Assembly (NCBI GenBank): GCA_965220835.1
Contig: OZ244842.1
Span: forward strand, 930,001 to 994,000
Direction: 5' to 3'
Origin: Azophilus sp965220835
Lineage (GTDB): Bacteria; Pseudomonadota; Gammaproteobacteria; Pseudomonadales; Azotimanducaceae
DNA: 64,000 nucleotides
Shown: positions 8,556 to 16,489 of the stretch, piece by piece
Position numbering within the stretch: position 1 is the first letter of the stretch
How the letters are laid out: each line of letters begins with the position of its first letter
Translations under genes and position numbers: made by a program
Notes under the pieces: model-generated
The model's database searches: none
Seen by the model: the letters and a program-made list of their open reading frames with translations, nothing else
What the model was told of the DNA's origin: nothing

Positions 8556-9808
8556 GAGGAATCGAACCAATGGACAGCCGGCGCACTCAAAAACTCATGT
8601 AGCGGTATGCCCGCCTCTCCGACTAGCAACATGCTTTGTGGGTTATAGCGCTTCTGGAAAGCCGCCATGCTGGACCTCGGACCAGCACGGCTCCCAGTCT
8701 TGACCTCAATGGCCACCAGCCGAGGACCCCGTCGTAGGACGAAGTCCAATTCGTACCGGTCTTCCCGCCAGTAGTGGATGCTGATGCCTTCGCTGGCGCT
8801 GTTGAGCAGATGGGCGCCGATGGCGCTCTCGACGATTCGGCCCCAAAAGGTACGATCCGCCTTCGCCTCGGCGAACGTGTAGCCGGATTCAGCGGTCATC
8901 AGCGCGGTGTTCAGCACGTTGAGCTTGGGGCTGGAAGCCCGTGTTCTGCGGAGGACATTTCCCGAGAAGTTCTGCAACCCCGTCAGCATGCCCGCATTGC
9001 TCAAAAGGTCCAGATGCCGAGCCAAGGTTGTCGTGTTTCCCGCGCCTGTCAATTGCCCGAGCATTTTGTTGTATGGCATGACTTGGCTGGAATACTGGCT
9101 TCCGATGCGAAACATCCGCTTTAGCAGTGCGGGCTTGTCGACGCGGGCCATAGCTAGGATGTCGCGTTCGATGTTGGGGCCGATCAGCGCGCCGAGCACG
9201 TAGTCCCGCCAACGCGGTTCCTCGCTCACAAGATGGGCCGCGCCAGGGTAGGCGCCGAAGTAGAGGTAGGTGGATAGGTCGAAATTGAAAGCGCGGGCCA
9301 TCTCTTCCAAACTCCAATGAGCGACGCTGAGGGGCTCAAAGCGGCCCGCCAGGCTCTCATTGAGGCCGGATTGCATGAGCAACGGCGCGGAGCCGAGGAT
9401 CACTACATGCAACCGCCGGCGCTCCGCGCGGTCTTGATCCCATAGGCCTTTGACGACTTCGGACCATTGCGGAACTTTTTGGATTTCGTCGATAGCTAGG
9501 ATTGCGCCGTGGGGTGACTCGTCGGCTCTCTCGCGTGCACCCTTCCAAATCCGCCCCAACCAGTCTGCATCACGAGCAGCTTGGCTTGGTAAGGCGGTGG
9601 TAGTGGATTGGAGCGACAGGTCAAAGTTGACGGGGGCCGGGTCGTCAACGGCCACGTAGAGGCTCGGTCGGCTAATGCTCCGCAGCGCTTGCTGCACGAT
9701 GGTTGTTTTGCCGGTCTGTCGTGGCCCGAACATCGAGATGATTTGCCTAGGTGGTTCAGATAGGCGATCGATGAGCAGGGCAACCTGTGGTCGCTGGTAG
9801 GATTCCAT
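8552..9808 (-). CDS. AAA_14 / DUF4143 ATPase
   Basis: A 418-residue ATPase of the widespread AAA_14 + DUF4143 type. Walker A is FGPRQTGKTT (about 27-36), Walker B AILAIDEIQKVPQW near 105-118. The C-terminal DUF4143 region includes a winged-helix-like segment (YNKMLGQLTGAGNTTTL) and ends with YELDFVLRRG...AIEVKTGS, the degenerate PD-(D/E)xK signature of this family. The cellular function of the family is not settled. It is the first gene of a two-gene operon: its TGA overlaps the ATG of the NACHT-like gene. The ATG lies only 7 bases from a tandem palindrome, so expression is probably autoregulated or repressed there (inference). Confidence 0.85.
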   Translation of the reverse strand: MESYQRPQVALLIDRLSEPPRQIISMFGPRQTGKTTIVQQALRSISRPSLYVAVDDPAPVNFDLSLQSTTTALPSQAARDADWLGRIWKGARERADESPHGAILAIDEIQKVPQWSEVVKGLWDQDRAERRRLHVVILGSAPLLMQSGLNESLAGRFEPLSVAHWSLEEMARAFNFDLSTYLYFGAYPGAAHLVSEEPRWRDYVLGALIGPNIERDILAMARVDKPALLKRMFRIGSQYSSQVMPYNKMLGQLTGAGNTTTLARHLDLLSNAGMLTGLQNFSGNVLRRTRASSPKLNVLNTALMTAESGYTFAEAKADRTFWGRIVESAIGAHLLNSASEGISIHYWREDRYELDFVLRRGPRLVAIEVKTGSRAGPRSSMAAFQKRYNPQSMLLVGEAGIPLHEFLSAPAVHWFDSS

Positions 9809-9815
9809 GGCTGTA

Positions 9816-9852
9816 ATTTACTCTATTGAGTAAATTTACTCAATGGGGTAAT
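9816..9852 (-). promoter_or_regulatory. Tandem palindromic operator before the ATPase module
   Basis: Two inverted repeats 18 bp apart. Box 1 (9816-9835) is ATTTACTCTATTGAGTAAAT, with perfect 8-base arms. Box 2 (9834-9852) is ATTTACTCAATGGGGTAAT, with an imperfect right arm. They end 7 bases upstream of the ATPase start codon, leaving no room for a normal ribosome site, so a bound repressor would block initiation. The AT-rich boxes stand out from the GC-rich surroundings. No regulator gene is adjacent; an encoded ATPase may act itself. Confidence 0.65.
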
Positions 9853-9985
9853 CAAGACTTCTGGCGCAATTCACTTCCTGCAGAATTGCTGCAACGGCGG
9901 TCTGGGCTTTTGGCCGGTTTGAATGCAGTCCAAGGAGCAGCAGTACGCCAGCCGCATCGAAGCGCAGTCTTGCGCTCAACTTGTC

Positions 9986-10014
9986 TTGAATTGGCTTATG
10001 GGCCGCTTTAGAAT
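9986..10014 (+). promoter_or_regulatory. Sigma-70-type promoter for acpP
   Basis: TTGAAT at 9986-9991 and TAGAAT at 10009-10014 are separated by 17 bases, 45 bases before the acpP ATG. acpP is cut off from fabG by the opposite-strand module, so it needs its own promoter, and this is the best candidate in 9853-10058. Confidence 0.6.
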
Positions 10015-10058
10015 CCGCCGCCCCGCACTTCAGAACCTCATTGGGAGACACCTCAAGC

Positions 10059-10292
10059 ATGAGCAGCGTTGAAGAACGAGTCAAAAAGCTAATTTGCGAA
10101 CAGCTTGGCGTTAAGGAGGAGGACGTCAAGGATGAAGCTTCCTTCGTCGAAGATCTAGGCGCCGATTCCTTGGATACCGTTGAGTTGGTCATGGCGCTCG
10201 AAGAGGAGTTTGAGACCGAGATTCCCGACGAGGAGGCGGAGAAGATCACGACGGTCAAGGAAGCCATCGACTACATCGTCAACAACCAGTAG
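10059..10292 (+). CDS. acpP: Acyl carrier protein
   Basis: Carries growing acyl chains on a 4'-phosphopantetheine arm. The 77-residue acidic protein contains the attachment site GADSLDTVEL (Ser at about 37) and the usual EEEFETEIPDEEAEKITTVK segment. ATG at 10059 gives the family start MSSVEERVKKL; GGGAG at 10043-10047 serves as ribosome site. An in-frame TTG at 10041 would add six residues and is less likely. fabF follows 47 bases downstream. Confidence 0.97.
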   Translation: MSSVEERVKKLICEQLGVKEEDVKDEASFVEDLGADSLDTVELVMALEEEFETEIPDEEAEKITTVKEAIDYIVNNQ

Positions 10293-10339
10293 TTCATGCG
10301 CGCCCGCAGTTCGCCCCGGTTCCGCACAGGGGGTGGGGC

Positions 10340-11575
10340 ATGACCAGCCGTAGGGTTGCCGTCACTGGCTTGGGTGTGGTCTCCCCCTTAGGCAACACCG
10401 TGGCGGAGGCTTGGAGCAGCGCCGTCGCCGGCAAAAGCGGCATCGCGCCAATCAGCACCTTCGATACCACGGGCTATGCCGTCAATTTCGCCGGCCAGGT
10501 GCGGGACTTCGATGCCGAACTCTACATGGACCGCAAGGAAGCGCGGCGTTGCGATGAGTTCATCCAGTACGGCATCGCCGCAGGCGTTCAGGCCATTGCC
10601 GACGCGGGCCTGACCAGCCACCCCGAGGATGCCCACCGCTTCGGACTGGCGGTCGGCTCCGGCATCGGCGGCATCAACAACATCGAGAAGACGCGGTCCA
10701 CCTTGGAAAAGAGCGGGCCACGGCGGGTGTCGCCCTTTTTCGTGCCGGGCAGCGTGGTCAACATGATTGGCGGCCATCTGTCCATCATGTACGGCTACAG
10801 CGGCCCCAACATCGCCGTGGTCACGGCCTGCACCACCGGCACCCACAACATCGGCATGGGCGCCCGGATGATTCGGCATGGCGACGCCGATGTCATGGTT
10901 GTGGGCGGCTCCGAGTTCGGCACCTCGCCCACTTCCATAGCGGGGTTTGCCAACATGAAGGCCCTGTCCACCCGCAACGACGCGCCGGAGGCCGCCAGCC
11001 GCCCGTGGGACAAGGACCGGGATGGCTTCGTGCTCGGCGACGGTGCCGGCGTTCTCGTGCTTGAGGAGTACGAGCGGGCCAAGCAGCGTGGCGCACCCAT
11101 CTATGCGGAGTTGCTCGGCTTTGGCATGAGCGCGGACGCCCATCACATCACCAGCCCTAGAGAGGACGGCGCCGGCGGCATCGCCTGCATGGAGAACGCC
11201 ATCGCCGATGCGGGCCTGCGCCCGGAGGACGTGGACTACATCAATGCCCACGGCACTTCGACGCCCTTGGGCGATGTGGCCGAAACCAAGATGATCAAGC
11301 ATGTCTTTGGCGAGGATGCCCAAGTGGCGGTCAGTTCCACCAAGTCCATGACCGGGCACTTGCTCGGTGCGGCGGGGTCGGTGGAGGCGATCTTCACCAT
11401 CCTGGCGCTGCGCGACCAAATCTGTCCCCCAACCATCAATCTAGACGCCCCGGGCGACGGCTGCGATCTTGACTATGTGCCGCATGAGGCCCGCTCCGCG
11501 AACCTGCGTGTTGGCTTGAGCAACTCCTTTGGCTTTGGAGGCACCAACGGCACGGTGATCTTCGGCGCCGCGTGA
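10340..11575 (+). CDS. fabF: 3-oxoacyl-ACP synthase II (KAS II)
   Basis: Condenses acyl-ACP with malonyl-ACP during elongation. The 411 residues carry the Cys-His-His triad: Cys in TACTTGTHN (about 164), His in INAHGTSTPLGD (about 304) and His in MTGHLLGAAGS (about 341). Length and the start MTSRRVAVTGLGVVSPLG are normal. No fabH or fabB is present in the window, so this is the only condensing enzyme visible here. Confidence 0.97.
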   Translation: MTSRRVAVTGLGVVSPLGNTVAEAWSSAVAGKSGIAPISTFDTTGYAVNFAGQVRDFDAELYMDRKEARRCDEFIQYGIAAGVQAIADAGLTSHPEDAHRFGLAVGSGIGGINNIEKTRSTLEKSGPRRVSPFFVPGSVVNMIGGHLSIMYGYSGPNIAVVTACTTGTHNIGMGARMIRHGDADVMVVGGSEFGTSPTSIAGFANMKALSTRNDAPEAASRPWDKDRDGFVLGDGAGVLVLEEYERAKQRGAPIYAELLGFGMSADAHHITSPREDGAGGIACMENAIADAGLRPEDVDYINAHGTSTPLGDVAETKMIKHVFGEDAQVAVSSTKSMTGHLLGAAGSVEAIFTILALRDQICPPTINLDAPGDGCDLDYVPHEARSANLRVGLSNSFGFGGTNGTVIFGAA

Positions 11576-11685
11576 GCCGTAAGCGAAAGCGCGGGTGGTG
11601 ATTAGGCTTGGCAGCCTGCGCCGCCGGAGCCCACGGCTGCGAACCCGTGCCCACTCGTTCCGCTGAACGTTCGAATTCGCCGAAC

Positions 11686-12843
11686 ATGGCTCGAAATTCA
11701 CCTCAATCACCGCTTCGAGGGATGTGGTGGCGCAAACCCCGGACTTTCGTCCTGTCTTGGCTGTCGCGGCTTCCCAAGGCAGGGGCCGCTCGCTTGGCCT
11801 GGTCCCGTGCTGGCGCGTGGGCGGGAGGGGTTCTCGCTGTCTTGGCGTTCGCTGCAGCGGGCGCTGTTTGGTGGTTCGACCGCTGGTGGACGGCGCCCTT
11901 GAACCTAGCTTCGCCCGCTGTGTTGGTTTTGGAATCCGGGGACACGGTGGTGGATCTGGCCGCCAAGATCGAGGCCGCGGGATGGCGGGAGCAGGCTCGC
12001 TGGCTGCCTTGGGTCATGCGCTTCAGTGGCGATGCGAAGCGCCTTAAGGCAGGCGAGTACCGGGTGGCGGTCGGGGAAACCCTGGATGGATTGATCGCCC
12101 GCCTGCTGGCCGGTGACGTGATCGTGCACTCATTCCGCATCACCGAAGGCAGCCGCATCGCCGACGTGCTCAACGACTTGGTGGCGGACCGGCGGTTTGC
12201 GCACACGTTGCAAAGAGCTCGCCCGGAAACCCTGCTGATGGACCTCGGCTTGGAGATGGCGTCGATGTTTGGCGCCCACGGCGAGGGCTGGTTCTTTCCC
12301 GACACCTATTCGTTCAATGCCGGCGACGAAGACCGCTCTCTGCTGCTCCGCGCCCACGCCAAGATGCGCACGGAACTCAAGGCGGCCTGGGCCCGCCGTT
12401 CGCCGGGCTTGCCCTACCGAACCGCTTATGAAGCGCTGATTGCGGCCTCCTTGGTGGAGAAGGAAACCAGCCGCGCTGAAGACCGCGCCCATGTCAGCCA
12501 GGTGTTTGCGGCGCGCCTGCAGCGAAACATGCGCCTGCAGGCCGACCCGACGGTGATCTATGGCCTCGGCGAGAGGTTCGACGGCGATCTGACTCGGGCG
12601 CATCTACGCCAGCCCACCCCCTACAACACCTATGTTCACAAGGGCTTGCCGCCGACGCCGATCGCCTTGCCGGGCCGGGCTGCCTTGCAGGCAGCGCTGC
12701 ACCCAAGCGGTGCCGAGTACCTCTACTTCGTCGCCCGCGGTGACGGCTCAAGCGAGTTTTCAGCCACCTTGGATGCCCACAATCGCGCGGTGCGGAAGTT
12801 CCAGCTGAACCGCGACCGCTCACGGGCCGCGCCAGATTCCTAG
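11686..12843 (+). CDS. mltG: Endolytic murein transglycosylase MltG
   Basis: Inner-membrane enzyme that cleaves nascent peptidoglycan strands, setting glycan length. The 385-residue form has one membrane segment (about residues 41-63, rich in A/G/V), a LysM-like part, then the YceG domain with EGWFFPDTYSF and the catalytic-site region ASLVEKETSRAEDR, followed by MRLQADPTVIYG and PTPYNTYVHKGLPPTPI. The frame is open upstream to 11608; I chose ATG 11686, though ATG 11722 is also possible. pabC, often found between fabF and mltG, is missing. Confidence 0.92.
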   Translation: MARNSPQSPLRGMWWRKPRTFVLSWLSRLPKAGAARLAWSRAGAWAGGVLAVLAFAAAGAVWWFDRWWTAPLNLASPAVLVLESGDTVVDLAAKIEAAGWREQARWLPWVMRFSGDAKRLKAGEYRVAVGETLDGLIARLLAGDVIVHSFRITEGSRIADVLNDLVADRRFAHTLQRARPETLLMDLGLEMASMFGAHGEGWFFPDTYSFNAGDEDRSLLLRAHAKMRTELKAAWARRSPGLPYRTAYEALIAASLVEKETSRAEDRAHVSQVFAARLQRNMRLQADPTVIYGLGERFDGDLTRAHLRQPTPYNTYVHKGLPPTPIALPGRAALQAALHPSGAEYLYFVARGDGSSEFSATLDAHNRAVRKFQLNRDRSRAAPDS

Positions 12844-12897
12844 CCCATCGATCTTTGCTAATGTAGCGCCTTCGACCACGGCAACGGCGCAGGGCCC

Positions 12898-13554
12898 GTG
12901 AGAGGCAAGTTCATCACCTTGGAGGGCATTGATGGGGTGGGCAAGAGCACCCAGATGGCTTCTATCGGGCGCCTGCTTGAGGAAGCGGGCATTGACTGCA
13001 TTGCCACTCGGGAGCCCGGTGGCACGCCCTTGGCGGAGGAAATCAGGCGCCTGCTGCTCGAAGTGCGCGATGAGTCCGTGGCCAGCCTCGCGGAGCTGCT
13101 GTTGATCTTTGCCGCCCGCTGCCAGCATCTGGAGGAGCGGATTCTGCCGGCGCTCGAAGCCGGCGTTTGGGTGGTCAGCGAGCGCTTCACGGACGCCACC
13201 TACGCCTACCAAGGGGGTGCGCGAGGCTTGAGCGAACGAACCATTGGACAATTGGAGTCGTTGGTGCAAGGTGCTTTGCAGCCTGATGTGACTCTTTTTC
13301 TGGACGCCCCGCTGAGCGCCGCTGCGCAGCGCATGGGCCAACGCAAGGGGGCCGACCGCTTTGAGCGGGAGGGGGCCGAGTTCTTCCGCCGGGTTCGGGA
13401 GGGTTACCTATCACGCGCCAAGCTGCATGCGCGCATGGTGGTGATCGATGCCGCACGTCCGGTAGAGGAAGTGAGCGACGCCGTCACCGCCGCCTTGGGT
13501 CCCTTGATTGCATCGCACTTGGCTGAACGCGCCGCCTGCGGGAAAGGCCAGTGA
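12898..13554 (+). CDS. tmk: Thymidylate kinase
   Basis: Phosphorylates dTMP to dTDP. The 218-residue P-loop kinase starts at GTG 12898 (MRGKFITLEGIDGVGKSTQM), with Walker A GIDGVGKST at 10-18, TREPGGTPLAE near 39 and the DRx-type motif SERFTDATYAYQGGAR near 95. The stop overlaps the holB GTG by 4 bases (GTGA), the usual tmk-holB coupling. Confidence 0.96.
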   Translation: MRGKFITLEGIDGVGKSTQMASIGRLLEEAGIDCIATREPGGTPLAEEIRRLLLEVRDESVASLAELLLIFAARCQHLEERILPALEAGVWVVSERFTDATYAYQGGARGLSERTIGQLESLVQGALQPDVTLFLDAPLSAAAQRMGQRKGADRFEREGAEFFRRVREGYLSRAKLHARMVVIDAARPVEEVSDAVTAALGPLIASHLAERAACGKGQ

Positions 13555-14417
13555 ACTTGCCTTGGCAGGAGTCCAGCAAGGCGCGCCTTAGCGCCGCCGT
13601 CGAGGCTGGACGACTGCCCCACGCGCTGCTGCTGAGCGCCTATCCGGGGTGGGGCGCAGCGGTGCTTGGGGAGTGGCTGGCGCTGCAGGTGCTAGCCGTT
13701 CAGGAAACGCGTGACGCACGGCGGTTGGCCCACCCCGACTTGCGTTGGCTGGCGCCGGAAAAAGGCGTCATTCCCGTGGACGCCATTCGCCGGCTGCGTG
13801 ACTTCAGCGTCGGTGCCCCGCAGCTGGCGCCGGCCAAGACGGTGGTGCTCGAGGACGCGGACCGCATGAACGTCAACGCCGCCAATGCGCTGCTGAAAAC
13901 CCTGGAAGAGCCCTCAGCAAACACTTACCTCATCCTCACCAGCCAGCGCGCCGGGGCTCTGCCGCCCACCATTCGCAGCCGTTGCCAAAACGTTGCCATT
14001 GCCCGCAATGCCGAGGCGGCGATGGCTTGGCTGGTGGACGCCAAGGCGCAGCGGTTGCTGGACGATTACGATGGCGCGCCGCTGCTGGCCTTGGCCGGCG
14101 CCGAGGAAGGGGAGCGCCCAATGGCGGAAGTGCTGGGCGAGCTCGGCCGGGGCGGGCGGGCACGAATTACCGCGCTGGTTGAGGAAATGCTGGCCTTGGA
14201 CCCGGTGCGGCTGAGCGCCCGTTGGGCCCGGTGCCTGGTCAACGCCATGGCCGGGGATGGACCGCGCCTCGGCCACGCTGCCACCAACCGGCGCACTTTC
14301 GCCTTCATCGACGAATTGCAGTGGTTTCACTTGCAGGTGGTTGTGTCGAGCAGCCCCAACGTGCGCCTGATGCTGGAGCGGCTCTGCCACCGTTGGTGCC
14401 TGCTGGTGGCAGACTAA
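13551..14417 (+). CDS. holB: DNA polymerase III delta' subunit, reduced
   Basis: Clamp-loader subunit. The 288 residues contain ALLKTLEEPSANTYLILTS and LPPTIRSRCQ, the strongest delta'/DnaX-fold signatures, plus HPDLRWL and PVDAIRRLRDF. The usual four zinc-binding cysteines before HPDL are absent and the P-loop position reads SAYPGWGAAVLG, so there is no Walker A lysine. This matters little since delta' does not hydrolyse ATP in E. coli. The GTG start overlaps tmk; its stop overlaps the next ATG. Confidence 0.88.
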   Translation: MNLPWQESSKARLSAAVEAGRLPHALLLSAYPGWGAAVLGEWLALQVLAVQETRDARRLAHPDLRWLAPEKGVIPVDAIRRLRDFSVGAPQLAPAKTVVLEDADRMNVNAANALLKTLEEPSANTYLILTSQRAGALPPTIRSRCQNVAIARNAEAAMAWLVDAKAQRLLDDYDGAPLLALAGAEEGERPMAEVLGELGRGGRARITALVEEMLALDPVRLSARWARCLVNAMAGDGPRLGHAATNRRTFAFIDELQWFHLQVVVSSSPNVRLMLERLCHRWCLLVAD

Positions 14418-15337
14418 TGGTCGGCGGCGTGCCGCGGTTGGCTGCCGTGGGTGAGTGCATGCTGGAATTGACCAATTTCGACGGCGATGCCCTGACCCTA
14501 GGCTACGGCGGCGACGTCTATAACACCGCTCTGTACGCCTCAAGGCTGGGCCTCGACGTCTCCTTTTTCAGCGCCGTTGGAGACGACTTCTACAGCCGCT
14601 GGCTGGTCGAGCGATGGCAGGCGGACGGCGTCGATTGCACCCATGTGCGCGCAATTCCGGGGGCAACGCCTGCGCTGTACATCATCCGCACCGATGCCCG
14701 AGGCGAGCGGTCATTCACCTATTGGCGCAGTGCCTCGCCATTTCGCCATTGGCTGGACCGAGGTCGCTATGCGGACGCGCTGGCCGGTGCTCTGTCGGGA
14801 TTCGATGCCGTCTATTTCTCGGGAATCACCTTGGCGATGATCGATGACGCGGCCAAGCAACTCTGGCTCGATGGGGTCGAGGCTTTCCGCAGCGGCGGTG
14901 GCCTGGTTGCCTTTGACCCCAACTACCGGCCCGTGTTGTGGGCGAGTGCTGGGGAGGCGGCGTCCTGGATCGACCAAGCGTATGCCCGGGCCGACCTGAT
15001 TCTGCCGTCCATCGAGGATGAATCCAATCTGCGGGGCCGCCCTGAGCCTGACGCGCTGCTGGCCTCGCTGGGCGCACTGTCGGCTGGCGAAGTGGTGGTT
15101 AAGCGTGGCACTTCAACCTGTGTTGCGTTCCACAATGGGGAGCGCGTCGACGTTTCCATCAGCAAAGCCCGCAACGCCATCGACACAACCGCGGCGGGAG
15201 ATTCATTCAACGCAGGCTATCTCCAAGCCCGTCTGACCGGCCAGCCCCCGCGCGAAGCGGTCCGCCGGGGCGCAGAGCTTGCGGCCAAGGTGGTTCAGCA
15301 TCCAGGGGCCATCATCCCAGCGGAGGCCATGCCGTGA
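14417..15337 (+). CDS. kdgK: 2-keto-3-deoxygluconate kinase (PfkB family)
   Basis: Predicted to phosphorylate 2-keto-3-deoxygluconate to KDPG in a branch of the Entner-Doudoroff pathway. The 306 residues have N-terminal GECMLEL, the GGDVYNTALYASRLG sugar-site motif and the C-terminal PfkB signature DTTAAGDSFNAGY (about 256-268, with the catalytic Asp in GD). Substrate choice is inferred from sequence style and from the eda remnant that overlaps its stop. It starts at ATG 14417 inside the holB stop (TAATG) and replaces the usual holB-pilZ adjacency. Confidence 0.82.
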   Translation: MVGGVPRLAAVGECMLELTNFDGDALTLGYGGDVYNTALYASRLGLDVSFFSAVGDDFYSRWLVERWQADGVDCTHVRAIPGATPALYIIRTDARGERSFTYWRSASPFRHWLDRGRYADALAGALSGFDAVYFSGITLAMIDDAAKQLWLDGVEAFRSGGGLVAFDPNYRPVLWASAGEAASWIDQAYARADLILPSIEDESNLRGRPEPDALLASLGALSAGEVVVKRGTSTCVAFHNGERVDVSISKARNAIDTTAAGDSFNAGYLQARLTGQPPREAVRRGAELAAKVVQHPGAIIPAEAMP

Positions 15338-15498
15338 CATCCGCCCTGGCCATCCTGCAACGGGCCCGCGTAATGCCCGTCATCACCATCGAACGAATTG
15401 AACAGGCCAAGCCCGTGGCAGGTGCGCGGGGGTACGGCGGCATTGATGTGCTGGAGATGAATTTGGCGAGATTCAGCACTTGGCCAGCCAAGCCCTGA
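15334..15498 (+). pseudogene. eda: Truncated KDPG aldolase remnant
   Basis: Starting at GTG 15334, inside the kdgK stop, 54 codons read like the N-terminus of KDPG aldolase: ARVMPVITIERIEQAKPVA, then GYGGIDVLEMNLAR, matching the P-V-I and GG-x-x-V-L-E-x-x-L pattern of Eda. The frame then stops at 15498 and no later Eda motifs (such as the Schiff-base lysine region) are found in any frame before pilZ. So the second enzyme of the kdgK-eda pair is broken here. It is a deletion remnant rather than a simple frameshift, as far as I can read. Confidence 0.65.
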
Positions 15499-15604
15499 AC
15501 ATCGTTGGGGCTTTCCAAGAGCGGCCGGTTCCTCGGTCGCAAACGTCCTGACTGGGCGTTTTCCTACAGGTCTTTAGGAGATCGCCACTGGACAAGGCCG
15601 TGTG

Positions 15605-15632
15605 GGTTGCCAACATAGACGCATTGGCAACC
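15605..15632 (+). promoter_or_regulatory. Perfect inverted repeat before pilZ
   Basis: GGTTGCCAA (15605-15613) and TTGGCAACC (15624-15632) form a 9-bp perfect inverted repeat with a 10-base spacer. It ends directly before the GAAGG ribosome site and 13 bases before the pilZ ATG. It could be an operator or an mRNA hairpin affecting translation. Confidence 0.5.
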
Positions 15633-15645
15633 GAAGGCATCTGAC

Positions 15646-15996
15646 ATGAAGGAATCCCGCGAGGCAAGCAATGGCATTCTGTCGTTGGCGATCCACGACA
15701 AAGCCGTGCTGCAAGCGGCCCACATGCCGTTCATTCGCAACGGTGGGTTGTTCGTTCCCACGACGGATGCCTACGAGTTGGGCGACCAGGTGTTTGTCCT
15801 GCTGACCCTGCCCGGCGATGCCAACCGCATTCCCCTGGCGGGCAGGGTGGCTTGGATCACGCCTGCGGAGTGCGCGGGGCAGCGCGTGGCAGGCATCGGC
15901 ATTCAGTTCAGCGAGCCGGACAATCCGCTCACGGCGATCGTCAAGGACTGGCTGGGCGATGGGTCTCGCGCTGAGCGGGAGACGCATACGCTTTAG
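15646..15996 (+). CDS. pilZ: PilZ-domain type IV pilus assembly protein
   Basis: Short single-domain PilZ protein of 116 residues. LSLAIHDKAVLQAAHMPFIRNGGLFVPT and VFVLLTLPGD...PLAGRVAWITP closely follow the Pseudomonas PilZ pattern, and GIGIQFSE completes the fold. The N-terminal RxxxR c-di-GMP motif is missing, as in true PilZ proteins that act by binding the pilus ATPase PilB rather than c-di-GMP. Position downstream of tmk-holB is conserved in Gammaproteobacteria, here interrupted by kdgK-eda. Confidence 0.9.
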   Translation: MKESREASNGILSLAIHDKAVLQAAHMPFIRNGGLFVPTTDAYELGDQVFVLLTLPGDANRIPLAGRVAWITPAECAGQRVAGIGIQFSEPDNPLTAIVKDWLGDGSRAERETHTL

Positions 15997-16027
15997 CGTG
16001 CGAGCAACAGCCGTTTGCGCACGCCAA

Positions 16028-16489
16028 CTAACCGCACCCAAACTCCTCTTCGAAGAGTTCGTAATGCGTGCGCGCCATGCCGAGGCTGGCGTAGGTGGCT
16101 TGGGCACCGATGTTGCTCTTTTCGACGTAGAGCCTCAGGCCGCAGCATTGATCGTCCGCTTGGGCGGCGCGGCGCACAGCGTCGTGCAGGCGGCTGTAGA
16201 TGCCCATGCGGCGCAGTTCCGGTGCCACGAAGACGCTTTGAATCCACCAGAAGCGGCCGTTGCGCCAGTCGCTCCATTCCGTGGTCACCATTAGCGCGCC
16301 GGCGGGTTGGCCATCCGCTTCCGCCATCAAGTAGAAACCGTTGGCGGGTTGGTCCAACACGGCGGCCACGCCGGCGCGAAGGGTCTCGGCGTTCAGGCCC
16401 TTGTCCTCGCTTTCCCGGGCCATGGCCAAGTTGAACTCGACGAGTCGGTCGATGTCCCCGGCAACCGCCGGGCGGACGTCTATGCGCAC
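16028..16489 (-). CDS. GNAT-family N-acetyltransferase
   Basis: A 153-residue GNAT acetyltransferase of unknown substrate. WIQSVFVAPELRRMGIYSRLH is the acetyl-CoA binding motif (V-x-x-x-x-R-x-x-G pattern), followed by LRLYVEKSNIGAQATYASLGM. It starts at GTG 16489, overlapping the 3' end of the S9 peptidase gene by 10 bases, and is the last gene of the pepQ-S9-GNAT operon. Its partners suggest acetylation of a peptide or amino-acid product, but this is only context. Confidence 0.85.
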   Translation of the reverse strand: MRIDVRPAVAGDIDRLVEFNLAMARESEDKGLNAETLRAGVAAVLDQPANGFYLMAEADGQPAGALMVTTEWSDWRNGRFWWIQSVFVAPELRRMGIYSRLHDAVRRAAQADDQCCGLRLYVEKSNIGAQATYASLGMARTHYELFEEEFGCG

